Shown in pieces: positions 19,966 to 28,231 of a stretch of 64,000 bases of DNA. The DNA comes from Streptomyces sp. TLI_053 (lineage in GTDB: Bacteria; Actinomycetota; Actinomycetes; Streptomycetales; Streptomycetaceae), in contig NZ_LT629775.1 of the NCBI RefSeq assembly GCF_900105395.1, positions 3,866,001 through 3,930,000 on the forward strand, given 5' to 3'. Each line of letters opens with the position of its first letter. The stretch's first letter is position 1. A program made the translations under genes and the position numbers. Below the pieces are notes generated by a model. It saw only the letters and a program-made list of their open reading frames with translations, searched no databases and had not been told where the DNA came from.

Positions 19966-21345
19966 TCACCTCTCCCAGCGGCCGCGTCCGTTGCCGTGCC
20001 CGCGGCCGGTGACCGCCGACGATCCCTTGGGCACTCCGCCGAGCAGACGCTTGTCCTCGGCCGACAGTTCGGCCATCGGCTCGGGACTCGTACGCCCGGC
20101 CGAGTCGGCGGTGAGCTCGGTGCCCTCGGTGCTCCCGGCGGTCTCCGCGACCGGGGCGGCGGCGGTCCGGCGCACCGGACGGCGGCGGTAGCGCGGCGGC
20201 ACGAAGGCCTGCACCGCGCGCGGGGCCCGGGGCCGGAACCGCGGGGTGAGCAGCACCACCAGGCCGACCAGGCAGAGACCGGCCAGCGTGAGGACGACGG
20301 TACGGCCGGTGTTGGTGACCGAGAAGGCGACGGTCCCGAACGCGATCAGCGCGGCCCAGAAGTACATGATCAGTACGGCGCGGCTGTGCGAGTGGCCGAC
20401 CTGGAGCAGTCGGTGGTGCAGGTGCCGCTTGTCGGCGGCGAACGGGGACTGGCCCGCCCAGGTGCGGCGGACCACGGCGAGCAGCAGGTCCGCCAGCGGC
20501 AGCGCGATGACCGTCAGGGGCAGCAGCAGCGGGATGTAGATCGGCACCAGGGCGTGCACGGTGGCGGTCTGGGAGCCCAGCTCGCTGGTGATGAGGTCGG
20601 GGTCGACCCGGCCGGTGATGGAGATCGCGGCGACGGCCAGCATCAGGCCGAGCATCATCGAGCCGGAGTCGCCCATGAAGATCCGGGCCGGGTGCATGTT
20701 GTGCGCCAGGAAGCCCAGGCACATCCCGATCAGCAGCACGCTGAACAGCACCGCGGGGGCGGCGTCGGAGATCGTGTAGCCGTACCAGAGCCGGTACGAG
20801 TACAGGAAGAAGGCCATCGCGGCGATGCAGACCATGCCGCCCGCCAGACCGTCCAGCCCGTCGATGAAGTTCACCGCGTTGACCATGACGACGACCAGGA
20901 CCACCGAGATGACCATGCCCTGGGTCGGGCTGACCGCGACCGGACCCACGCCGGGCACCGGCAGGGTGATCACCGTGACGCCCTGCCAGACCATCACACC
21001 GGCGGCGATCATCTGGCCGCCCAGCTTCACCAGGGCGTCCACGCCCCACTTGTCGTCCAGCACGCCGAGCAGCCACATGATGCCGGCGCCGGAGAGCAGC
21101 GCGCGGATGTCGGTGCCCTGGGAGAACACCTTGCTCAGGTTGTCGAGCTGGGAGGCGACCAGGATGCCCGCGCAGAGTCCGCCGAACATCGCGATGCCGC
21201 CGAGCCGCGGCGTCGGCTCGCGGTGCACGTCCCGCGCGCGGACCGGGGGCATCGCCCCGGCCGCGATGGCGAACTTCCGGACCGGCCCGGTCAGCAGATA
21301 GGTGACCGCCGCGGTGCAGAACAGCACCAGCAGATACTCACGCAC
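19966..21345 (-). CDS. MraY/WecA-family undecaprenyl-phosphate sugar-1-phosphate transferase
   Basis: Integral membrane enzyme of the GlcNAc-1-phosphate transferase family, which starts synthesis of wall polymers (teichoic acid, arabinogalactan-like or teichulosonic glycans) by linking a sugar phosphate to undecaprenyl phosphate. The 459 residues contain about ten helices and the family motifs PTPRLGGIAMFGG, NAVNFIDGLDGLAGG (Asp-rich active site), MGDSGSMMLG and KRHLHHRLLQVGHSHSRAVL. GTG at 21345 has GGGAGG 6 nt upstream. The last 80 residues are a Pro/Arg/Ser-rich cytoplasmic tail. Confidence 0.93.
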   Translation of the reverse strand: MREYLLVLFCTAAVTYLLTGPVRKFAIAAGAMPPVRARDVHREPTPRLGGIAMFGGLCAGILVASQLDNLSKVFSQGTDIRALLSGAGIMWLLGVLDDKWGVDALVKLGGQMIAAGVMVWQGVTVITLPVPGVGPVAVSPTQGMVISVVLVVVMVNAVNFIDGLDGLAGGMVCIAAMAFFLYSYRLWYGYTISDAAPAVLFSVLLIGMCLGFLAHNMHPARIFMGDSGSMMLGLMLAVAAISITGRVDPDLITSELGSQTATVHALVPIYIPLLLPLTVIALPLADLLLAVVRRTWAGQSPFAADKRHLHHRLLQVGHSHSRAVLIMYFWAALIAFGTVAFSVTNTGRTVVLTLAGLCLVGLVVLLTPRFRPRAPRAVQAFVPPRYRRRPVRRTAAAPVAETAGSTEGTELTADSAGRTSPEPMAELSAEDKRLLGGVPKGSSAVTGRGHGNGRGRWER

Positions 21346-21505
21346 CACTGGCCTCCCGCAGCGCTGTCCGACGGTTGGGTACCGAAGGTACTCCCGTGCC
21401 TGTCCGAGGTTCGAGGTGCGTCGCCACGGCACACACCTTATTGAGTCGGACGCCGGGGGCGCGCATCGCGGTTCGCCCTACCGGGTAGGAGATTCGGAAG
21501 CGCGG

Positions 21506-22780
21506 TCAACGCCGCCCGGCGAAGGCCCGCGCGAGCTCCCGGACGCGCTCCGCCACCCGGACGTCCGTGCCCCCGGCGAGCAGCCGTCCGATCAGCCCGG
21601 CGATCTCCGCCAGCTCCGCCTCCCCCATGCCCTGCGTGGTCACGGTGCCGGTCCCGAGCCGGATCCCGGAGGCCTCCGAGGGCGGCGCCGGGTCGTAGGG
21701 CAGCGCGCACTTGCCGAACAGCAGTCCGGCGGCCGCGCAGCGGCGCTCCGCCTCGGCCCCGCTGACGCCGAGCGCGCCGACGTCGGCGGTCACCAGATGG
21801 GTGTCGGTGCCCCCGGTCAGCGGGCGCGCTCCCGCCGCCGCGAGCCCGTCCGCGAGCACCCGTGCCCCGGCCACCGTGCGGTGGGCGTACGCCCGGAAGG
21901 CGGGCGTGGCGGCCTCGGCCAGCGCGACGGCCTTGCCGGCCACCTCGTTCATCGCGGCGCCGCCCTGGCTGAACGGGAAGACCGCCCGGTCGACCCGTTC
22001 GGCCAGCTCGGCGGTGCACAGCAGCAGACCACCGCGCGGGCCCCGGAGCAGTTTGTGGGTGGCCGCCACGGTGACGTCCGCGTACGGGACCGGGGACGGC
22101 GCGACACCGGCCGCGACCAGGCCGGTGGTCTGCGCGACGGAGGCCACCAGAAAGGCGTCCGCCTCGTCGGCGATCGCCCGGAAGGCGGCCCAGTCGGGGT
22201 GCCGCGGGTAGGAGATGGAGCCGGCCACGATCGCCTTCGGCCGGTGCCGCAGGGCCAGCTCGCGGACCTGGTCGAGGTCGATCAGCCCGTCCTCGCGGCG
22301 CACCCCGTAACCGACGAAGTCGAACCAGCGGCCGGAAAAGTTGGCCCGCGAGCCGCAGCTGAGGTGGCCACCGTGCTCCAGCGACATCGCGAGCACCACG
22401 TCGCCGGGCCGCAGCAGCGCGGCGTAGGCGGCGAGCATCGCCGCGGTGCCGGAGCGCGGCTGGACGTTCGCGTGCGGGGCGGCGAACAGCTCCCGGGCCC
22501 GGTCGATCGCCAGCAGCTCGGCGGCGTCGGCGAGCGAGCAGCCGGCGTGGTGGCGGCGGCCGGGGTAGCCCTCGGCGTACTTGTCGATCAGCGGGCCGGT
22601 GAGGGCCGCCAGCACGGCCGGGCCGGTGAGGTTCTCCCCCGCCAGCAGCTGGATCGTCTCCGCCCGTCGTTCGGCCTCCGCGGCCATCAGGTCGGCCAGC
22701 TGGGGATCGGCCCGGAACAGGGCGGCGGAGAGCGCCTCGGGGGTCTCGACGGGGCCGGTCGCGGCATCGGTGACGGTCAT
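21506..22780 (-). CDS. SHMT-fold PLP protein with substituted cofactor-site residues
   Basis: A 424-residue protein of the serine hydroxymethyltransferase (GlyA) family, fold type I. Conserved features are GENLTGPAVLAAL, KYAEGYPG (Glu70), LEHGGHLSCGS, the PLP lysine Lys243 in ATHKLLRGPRGG, and SGIRLGT with the substrate-carboxylate Arg. However, where GlyA has the Asp-x-x-His pair (DMAH) that holds the PLP ring, this protein has Ser214 and Gln217 (SVAQ), and the tyrosines after YPGKR are His-His. It may therefore catalyse another reaction or be regulatory. It lies in the position of SCO5364 (annotated glyA). ATG at 22780 has GGGAG about 10 nt upstream. Confidence 0.85.
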   Translation of the reverse strand: MTVTDAATGPVETPEALSAALFRADPQLADLMAAEAERRAETIQLLAGENLTGPAVLAALTGPLIDKYAEGYPGRRHHAGCSLADAAELLAIDRARELFAAPHANVQPRSGTAAMLAAYAALLRPGDVVLAMSLEHGGHLSCGSRANFSGRWFDFVGYGVRREDGLIDLDQVRELALRHRPKAIVAGSISYPRHPDWAAFRAIADEADAFLVASVAQTTGLVAAGVAPSPVPYADVTVAATHKLLRGPRGGLLLCTAELAERVDRAVFPFSQGGAAMNEVAGKAVALAEAATPAFRAYAHRTVAGARVLADGLAAAGARPLTGGTDTHLVTADVGALGVSGAEAERRCAAAGLLFGKCALPYDPAPPSEASGIRLGTGTVTTQGMGEAELAEIAGLIGRLLAGGTDVRVAERVRELARAFAGRR

Positions 22781-22817
22781 GGCGGGGGCTCCCGGGCGCG
22801 TCGGGTCGGATCCCTCC

Positions 22818-22823
22818 AGCGTA
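22818..22823 (-). promoter_or_regulatory. TACGCT -10 box upstream of the SHMT-like gene
   Basis: Minus-strand TACGCT about 37 nt before the ATG at 22780, giving a short leader with a ribosome site. The -35 is not clear. Confidence 0.35.
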
Positions 22824-22936
22824 GGACCGCCCCCGCGCCCCGGCACGGCGGCGCGTGCCGGGGTACGCCCGGCCGTGGGAAGCGGCGCGACCGGGCCGGC
22901 GGTGCCACGGCGGCCGGCCGGCGTCCGGGCCGGCGC

Positions 22937-23611
22937 TCAGCGCAGCGCGCGGACCCCGGTGAGGGCGGTCACCACCGGGTCGACGGCGTGGAATATCTCC
23001 TCGCCGCAGTTGCGGAACATCCCGATCGGCGCGCCGTACGGGTCGTGCAGCTCGTCCGTCTCGGGGTCGGCGGCCAGCAGCCAGCCGCGCAGCGCCGCGG
23101 CGGCCCGGACCAGGGCCCGGGCGCGCTCGGTGACGTCGGCGCCGCGGCGCGGGTCCGGCAGGGTCCCCGGGTCGATCGTCCGGACCAGCCGGGTGAACTC
23201 CTTCAGGGTGAAGGTGCGCAGCCCCGCCTCGTGGCCCATGGAGATGACCTGGGCCCGGTGGTCCAGGGTCGCGGTGAGCACCAGGTCGGCCTCGACCACG
23301 TGCTCGTCCAGCAGTTCGCGGCCGGTGAAGCCGCCGCTGTCGGCGCCGTACTCGTCCAGCACCGTGGCGGCGTGGTCCTCCATCGGCGCGCCGACATGGC
23401 CCCAGGTGCCGGCCGACTCGACCAGGATCCGGCCGGCCACCCGGGGGTTCAGCCGGGTGTCCAGCTCACGCCGGGTGAGCCGCTCGGCGATCGGCGAGCG
23501 GCAGATGTTGCCGGTGCACACGTACAGGATCCGGAAGTGGTCCAGCGGCCTGGGTCCCACGCTCAGGTACGGCGATATGCCGGGCCCGGCATGGAGGGAG
23601 GCGGCCGTCAA
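22937..23611 (-). CDS. Low-molecular-weight protein-tyrosine-phosphatase-like protein
   Basis: A 224-residue member of the LMW phosphatase/arsenate reductase fold. The P-loop CTGNICRS (Cys, five residues, Arg, Ser) lies at about residues 31-38, and a candidate general-acid Asp is in DELHDPYG near residue 190. The N-terminal 25 residues precede the fold. It overlaps the Sua5 stop by 4 bp (ATGA) and is thus co-translated with it. Its place between Sua5 and the WecA/MraY-like gene suggests a role in wall-polymer control, but this is inference. Confidence 0.88.
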   Translation of the reverse strand: MTAASLHAGPGISPYLSVGPRPLDHFRILYVCTGNICRSPIAERLTRRELDTRLNPRVAGRILVESAGTWGHVGAPMEDHAATVLDEYGADSGGFTGRELLDEHVVEADLVLTATLDHRAQVISMGHEAGLRTFTLKEFTRLVRTIDPGTLPDPRRGADVTERARALVRAAAALRGWLLAADPETDELHDPYGAPIGMFRNCGEEIFHAVDPVVTALTGVRALR

Positions 23612-24255
23612 CTGCCGGCCTCCAGGTCGGGGACGACCTCCCTCAGCTGCTCGACGGAGATCGCGCCGGCCCTCAGCAGCACCGGCACCTTGCCGGTGAC
23701 GTCGACGATCGACGAGGCCTGGGCGTGGTCGGCGGTGCCGCCGTCCAGGTAGACCGAGATGGCGTCGCCGAGCTGCTGCTGGGCCTCGTCGCAGGTGGCC
23801 GGGGACGGGCCGCCGGTCCGGTTGGCGCTGGAGACGGCCATCGGACCGGTGCTGTTCAGCAGCTCGATGGCGACCGGGTGCAGCGGCATCCGGACCGCGA
23901 CGGTGCCGCGGGTCTCGCCGAGGTCCCAGCGCAGCGAGGGCTGGTGCTTGGCGACCAGGGTGAGACCGCCCGGCCAGAAGGCGTCGACGAGCTCCCAGGC
24001 CTGCTCGGAGAAGTCCGTGACCAGACCGTGCAGGGTGGTCGGCGAGCCGACCAGGACGGGCGAGGGCATGTTGCGGCCGCGACCCTTGGCGGCGAGCAGG
24101 GCGGCCACCGCCTCCGGGGAGAAGGCGTCCGCGCCGACCCCGTAGAGGGTGTCGGTCGGCAGCACGACGAGTTCGCCGCGGCGGACGGCAGAGGCGGCCT
24201 CACGCAGACCGGTGGCGCGGTCCCCGGCATCGGCACAGTCGTAGCGGCGGCTCAT
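23608..24255 (-). CDS. L-threonylcarbamoyladenylate synthase (Sua5/YciO/YrdC)
   Basis: Makes threonylcarbamoyl-AMP from threonine, bicarbonate and ATP, the first step of t6A37 modification of tRNAs reading ANN codons. The 215-residue protein has the YrdC domain: RRGELVVLPTDTLYGVGADAFSPEAVAALLAAKGRGRNMPSPVLVG, then FWPGGLTLVAKHQP and GPMAVSSANRTGGPSPATCDEA. It lacks the C-terminal Sua5 domain, so it is the TsaC-length form with a short tail. It follows prmC by 142 bp and is coupled to the phosphatase gene. Confidence 0.93.
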   Translation of the reverse strand: MSRRYDCADAGDRATGLREAASAVRRGELVVLPTDTLYGVGADAFSPEAVAALLAAKGRGRNMPSPVLVGSPTTLHGLVTDFSEQAWELVDAFWPGGLTLVAKHQPSLRWDLGETRGTVAVRMPLHPVAIELLNSTGPMAVSSANRTGGPSPATCDEAQQQLGDAISVYLDGGTADHAQASSIVDVTGKVPVLLRAGAISVEQLREVVPDLEAGS

Positions 24256-24282
24256 CGGTGCGGTCCCCTTCCGGACGGGCTC

Positions 24283-24330
24283 ATGGTGGTGCTCGTGGTG
24301 GTGCTCGTGCTGCTCGTGGCGCTCGTACTG
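24283..24330. repeat. Degenerate GTGGTGCTC tandem repeat between prmC and Sua5
   Basis: Units of GTGGTGCTC/GTGCTGCTC run for about 48 bp in the 142-bp gap between prmC and the Sua5 gene. On the plus strand this reads as a Val/Leu-rich frame of 47 codons, which I do not accept as a gene. Confidence 0.5.
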
Positions 24331-24397
24331 CTGCCGGCGCCGGCGGCGGTGCTCCGGCGCCCCGACGGGCCGCGGTGCCCGCCGGTCACCCGCTCGG

Positions 24398-25264
24398 TCA
24401 CAGCGACGCCTTGCGGGCCGTGGTGAAGCGCGGGCGGTTGTTCAGATCGCGGTGGTCGGCGGTGTCGGTCCAGCCGGCCTCCTCGTTGAAGATCCACGGG
24501 ACCTGGCCGCCCTGGGTGTCGGCGTGCTCGATCACCACGGCGCCGCCCGGGCGCAGCAGACGGGCGGCGACGCGCTCGATGCCGCGGATGGTGTGCAGGC
24601 CGTCCTCGCCGGAGAACAGCGACATCTGCGGGTCGTGGTCGCGGGCCTCCGGGGCCACGTACTCCCACTCGGTGAGCGGGATGTAGGGCGGGTTGGAGAT
24701 CACCAGGTCGAAGCGGCCGTCCCAGGCGCGGTCGTCCTCGAAGGCCCGGGTGGCGTCGCCCTCGTGCAGGGTGACCCGGGCGCGGTCGGGCGAGGAGCCG
24801 ATGTTGCGCCGGGTGTAGGGCAGCGCGCCCTCGTCCAGCTCGAAGGCGTGGACGACCGAGCGGGGCAGCTCCTGGGCGAGGGCGAGCGCGATCGCGCCGG
24901 AGCCGGAGCAGAGGTCGACGACCAGCGGCTCGGCCACGTCCATGTCGCGGACGGCGTCTATGGCCCACTCGACCACCGACTCGGTCTCCGGGCGGGGCAC
25001 GAAGACCCCCGGCCCGACCTCGAGCTCCAGGTAGCGGAAGAACGCCCGGCCGGTGATGTGCTGGAGCGGCTCGCGGGCCTCCCGGCGGGCCACCGCCTCC
25101 CAGTACCGGGCGTCGAAGTCGGCGTCCTTGACGGTGTGCAGCTGGCTGCGCCTGACGTTGTGGACGTGTGCGGCGAGTTCCTCCGCGTCGAAGCGCGGCG
25201 ACGGCACGCCGGCCGCGGCCAACCGCTGGGTGGCCTGGGCCACCTCGGCGAGTAGCAGGTTCAT
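24398..25264 (-). CDS. prmC: Peptide chain release factor N5-glutamine methyltransferase
   Basis: Methylates the Gln of the GGQ motif in release factors RF1 and RF2 with S-adenosylmethionine. The 288-residue protein has an N-terminal helical domain (MNLLLAEVAQATQRLAAAG), the AdoMet-binding VVDLCSGSGAIALALAQELP and the catalytic NPPY motif (DLVISNPPYIPLTEWEYVAPEARDHDPQMSLFSGEDG). It lies immediately after prfA, whose product is its substrate, with a 59-bp gap. Confidence 0.96.
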   Translation of the reverse strand: MNLLLAEVAQATQRLAAAGVPSPRFDAEELAAHVHNVRRSQLHTVKDADFDARYWEAVARREAREPLQHITGRAFFRYLELEVGPGVFVPRPETESVVEWAIDAVRDMDVAEPLVVDLCSGSGAIALALAQELPRSVVHAFELDEGALPYTRRNIGSSPDRARVTLHEGDATRAFEDDRAWDGRFDLVISNPPYIPLTEWEYVAPEARDHDPQMSLFSGEDGLHTIRGIERVAARLLRPGGAVVIEHADTQGGQVPWIFNEEAGWTDTADHRDLNNRPRFTTARKASL

Positions 25265-25323
25265 CCGTACGACCTCTTGCTTCCGCTCTCCGGCCTCGAC
25301 GTCGGTCCCGCCGCCGCCCGGTG

Positions 25324-26400
25324 TCAGTTCTGTTGGGCCGCGGCGAGCTTGGCCGCGGCGTCCGCGTCGACACAGGACTGGATGACGGCGTTCAGCTCAC
25401 CGTCCAGCACCTGGTCCAGGTTGTACGACTTGAAGCCCGTCCGGTGGTCCGAGATGCGGTTCTCCGGGTAGTTGTACGTCCGGATCCGCTCGGAGCGGTC
25501 CACCGTGCGGACCTGGCTGCGGCGCGCGTCCGAGGCCTCGCGCTCGGCCTCCTCCTGCGCGGCGGCCAGCAGCCGCGAACGCAGGATGCGCATCGCCTGC
25601 TCCTTGTTCTGCAGCTGGCTCTTCTCGTTCTGGCAGGACGCCACGATACCGGTCGGCAGGTGGGTGATCCGGACCGCGGAGTCGGTGGTGTTGACCGACT
25701 GGCCGCCCGGGCCGGACGAGCGGTACACGTCGATCCGCAGGTCGTTGGCGAGGATCTCGACCTCGACCTCCTCGGCCTCCGGGGTGACCAGCACGCCCGC
25801 CGCCGAGGTGTGGATGCGGCCCTGCGACTCGGTGGCGGGGACGCGCTGCACGCGGTGCACGCCGCCCTCGTACTTCAGCCGGGCCCAGACGCCCTGGCCG
25901 GGCTCGGCGTTGCCCTTGGTCTTCACGGCCACCGAGACGTCCTTGTAGCCGCCGAGGTCGGACTCGTTGGAGTCGATGAGCTCGGTCTTCCAGCCGATCC
26001 GCTCGGCGAACCGCAGGTACATCCGGAGCAGGTCACCGGCGAACAGCGCGGACTCCTCGCCGCCCTCACCGGCCTTGATCTCCAGGATGACGTCCTTGTC
26101 GTCGTTCGGGTCGCGGGGGACCAGCAGCAGCCGCAGCTCCTCGGTCAGCTCCTCGCGCCGGGCCTCGCCGGTCTTCACCTCGGCGAGGAACTCGGGGTCC
26201 TCGGCGGCGAGTTCGCGGGCGGCCTCGATGTCCTCGCCGGCCTGTCGCCAGGCCCGGAAGACCCGGGTGATCGGCGTGAGCTCGGCGTAGCGCTTGGCCA
26301 GCTTGCGGGCGTTCGCCTGGTCGGCGTGGACGGACGGGTCGGCCAGCCTCGCCTCGAGGTCGGCGTGCTCGACGAGGAGCTCTTCGACTGCCTCGAACAT
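25324..26400 (-). CDS. prfA: Peptide chain release factor 1
   Basis: Releases nascent protein at UAA and UAG. The 358-residue protein has the tripeptide anticodon-like PAT ([14 protein letters not shown]), which reads the stop codon, and the peptidyl-hydrolysis motif GGQ in [20 protein letters not shown] at 26400 starts the family N-terminus [22 protein letters not shown]; upstream extension to 26496 crosses a terminator hairpin and is rejected. Confidence 0.97.
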   Translation of the reverse strand: MFEAVEELLVEHADLEARLADPSVHADQANARKLAKRYAELTPITRVFRAWRQAGEDIEAARELAAEDPEFLAEVKTGEARREELTEELRLLLVPRDPNDDKDVILEIKAGEGGEESALFAGDLLRMYLRFAERIGWKTELIDSNESDLGGYKDVSVAVKTKGNAEPGQGVWARLKYEGGVHRVQRVPATESQGRIHTSAAGVLVTPEAEEVEVEILANDLRIDVYRSSGPGGQSVNTTDSAVRITHLPTGIVASCQNEKSQLQNKEQAMRILRSRLLAAAQEEAEREASDARRSQVRTVDRSERIRTYNYPENRISDHRTGFKSYNLDQVLDGELNAVIQSCVDADAAAKLAAAQQN

Positions 26401-26480
26401 GGGGGTGGCCTTCTTCCCGGGGATCGGTGGGTGGAGCTGAGGGGGACCGCGGAGCGCGGACGGTGCGGGGGGACGCGAAC

Positions 26481-26535
26481 GGCGCCGGTCCCCCATGCCC
26501 CCGGAACGAGTACGGGGGCACCGGGAACCGGCGCC
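26481..26535 (-). terminator. Large imperfect hairpin after rpmE
   Basis: Arms of 23 bp (26481-26503 and 26513-26535, a few mismatches) starting GGCGCCGGT begin 10 bp after the rpmE stop codon and before prfA. Confidence 0.65.
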
Positions 26536-26544
26536 GAGGGAGCG

Positions 26545-26766
26545 CTAGGCCTTCGCGCTGTGCTGCTTGCCGAAGCGGGCCTCGAAGCGGGCCACGCGGC
26601 CACCGGTGTCGAGGATCTTCTGCTTGCCGGTGTAGAACGGGTGGCACTGCGAGCAGACCTCGGCGCGGATCACGCCGCTGGTCTCGGTCGAGCGAGTGGT
26701 GAACTCGGCACCGCAGGTGCAGGTCACGTGGGTGACCACGTACTCGGGGTGGGCGTTGGGCTTCAA
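26545..26766 (-). CDS. rpmE: 50S ribosomal protein L31 (zinc-binding form)
   Basis: A 73-residue protein of the large subunit. The CxC and CxxC pairs (VTCTCGAEF and [14 protein letters not shown]) mark the zinc-containing type; in streptomycetes a zinc-free paralogue replaces it under zinc starvation. It lies between the LCP gene and prfA with its own hairpin terminator. Confidence 0.97.
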   Translation of the reverse strand: MKPNAHPEYVVTHVTCTCGAEFTTRSTETSGVIRAEVCSQCHPFYTGKQKILDTGGRVARFEARFGKQHSAKA

Positions 26767-26921
26767 GGGATTCTCCTAGTGTTCGGGAGGGCACCGGGTC
26801 GGCGGCGGGGACGCCGCTCGTGAACCGGGACCGACGGACCAGTCTGCCAGGACCGGCCGCTTCTTCCCAAACCGGGGGGCGCTCCGGGATATTCCGGACT
26901 CCTCCGGGGGCCGGCCGGGAC

Positions 26922-28097
26922 TCAGCCGTGCCGGGCGGGGGCGGTCGCGGGCGCCTTCGACGTGCCGGCCGCGGGCGCCTTCGACGTGCCGCTCCCGGGC
27001 GCCTTCGACGCGCCTGCCGCGGGTGCCTTCGCCGGGGCCGTGGGGGTGGCCTGGGCGGGGTTCGACGGCTGGGCGGCGGCCACGGCCTCGGGGACCGGCC
27101 GGTCGGCCTTCAGGGCCGCCCAGAGCTGGTCGGCCTGCGGCTGGAGCTCGACCACCCGGTCCGGGTCGCCGGGGGCGGCCGTGACCGGCAGGGTGACCAT
27201 GCCGAGCTGGTCCGGACCGATCCCCTTGAGCTGCTCGGCCAGGCCGACCAGGGCGTTCACCGAGGCGAGCGCGGAGTCGGTGGTGATCGAGCGGGTCAGG
27301 GTGTCGCCGACCGACCAGAGCTTCACCGGGTTGGTCATCAGCCCCACGCCGCCGGCCTGCTTGAGCAGCGAGCGCACCATCTGCTTCTGCAGCTCGATCC
27401 GGCCGAGGTCGCTGCCGTCCCCCACACCGTGCCGGGTGCGGACGAAGGCGAGTGCCTGCTTGCCGTCGAGGTGGTGCTCGCCGGGCTGGAGGTCCAGGCC
27501 GCTGTCCTTGTCGTGGATGGCCACCGTGGTGGTCACGGTGGCGCCGCCCACCGCGTCCACGAGCCGGGCGAAGCCGGCGAAGTCCACCTCGACGTAGTGG
27601 TCCATCCGCAGCCCGCTGAGCTGCTCGACGGTCTTGACCGCGCAGGTCGCGCCGCCGGCCTCGTAGGCGCTGTTGAACATCGCGCGCTTGGCGGCGGGCA
27701 CCGTCCGGCCCTGCCGGTCGGTGCACTCGGGCCGCGGGACGAGGGTGTCGCGCGGTATGGAGACCACGTCGGCGCGCGAGTGGTCCTGGTTGACGTGCAG
27801 CACCATCGCGGTGTCCGAGCGGGCGGTGCCGCCGGTGTCGCCGCCGGCCAGGTCCGCGTTGCCGCCGGCCCGCGAGTCCGAGCCCAGGACCAGCAGGTTG
27901 AACGAGCCGTCGGTGGCCGTGGGCGGGCGGGAGGTGCCGAGCCCGCCGTCGATGTCGACGCTCCTGATGTTGCCGTCCAGCCGCAGGTACGCGTACCCGG
28001 CGGCCCCGGCGCCGAGGACGACGAGCGCGACGGACCCGCAGGCGGCCGCGCGCAGGATCCTGCGGCGGCGGCTCGGGACCCTCTTGTGTTCGGCCAT
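26922..28097 (-). CDS. LCP (LytR-CpsA-Psr) family protein
   Basis: LCP enzymes attach wall polymers such as teichoic acids to peptidoglycan at the outer face of the membrane. The 391-residue protein has an Arg-rich start and one membrane helix (AACGSVALVVLGAGAAGYAYL, about residues 18-38), then the catalytic domain: LLVLGSDSR, ARSDTAMVLHVNQDHSRADVVSIPRDTLV (conserved Asp and Arg), and FVRTRHGVGDGSDLGRIELQKQMV. The C-terminus is an extracellular tail with SKAP-type repeats. ATG at 28097 begins the Arg-rich signal-anchor; no gene shares its transcript with certainty. Confidence 0.93.
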   Translation of the reverse strand: MAEHKRVPSRRRRILRAAACGSVALVVLGAGAAGYAYLRLDGNIRSVDIDGGLGTSRPPTATDGSFNLLVLGSDSRAGGNADLAGGDTGGTARSDTAMVLHVNQDHSRADVVSIPRDTLVPRPECTDRQGRTVPAAKRAMFNSAYEAGGATCAVKTVEQLSGLRMDHYVEVDFAGFARLVDAVGGATVTTTVAIHDKDSGLDLQPGEHHLDGKQALAFVRTRHGVGDGSDLGRIELQKQMVRSLLKQAGGVGLMTNPVKLWSVGDTLTRSITTDSALASVNALVGLAEQLKGIGPDQLGMVTLPVTAAPGDPDRVVELQPQADQLWAALKADRPVPEAVAAAQPSNPAQATPTAPAKAPAAGASKAPGSGTSKAPAAGTSKAPATAPARHG

Positions 28098-28179
28098 ACG
28101 GTCCAGAATAAATCGGACAAGATGCTTGAAAGAGTCCAGACTGTCCCAAGTCTGGAACAAACACCGGTCCGGAACCCGG

Positions 28180-28213
28180 CGAGCCCCGGGCCGCTCGCGC
28201 GGGCCGGGGCTCG
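28180..28213 (-). terminator. Hairpin terminator of rho
   Basis: Perfect 10-bp stem CGAGCCCCGG / CCGGGGCTCG, 19 bp after the rho stop codon. Confidence 0.65.
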
Positions 28214-28231
28214 TCCGTGTACCGAGGAAGG

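Noticed and set aside
24283..24426. A 47-codon plus-strand frame rich in Val and Leu between prmC and Sua5, resembling a small membrane peptide
   Set aside because: It is produced by a GTGGTGCTC repeat, has no convincing ribosome site and runs against both flanking genes.
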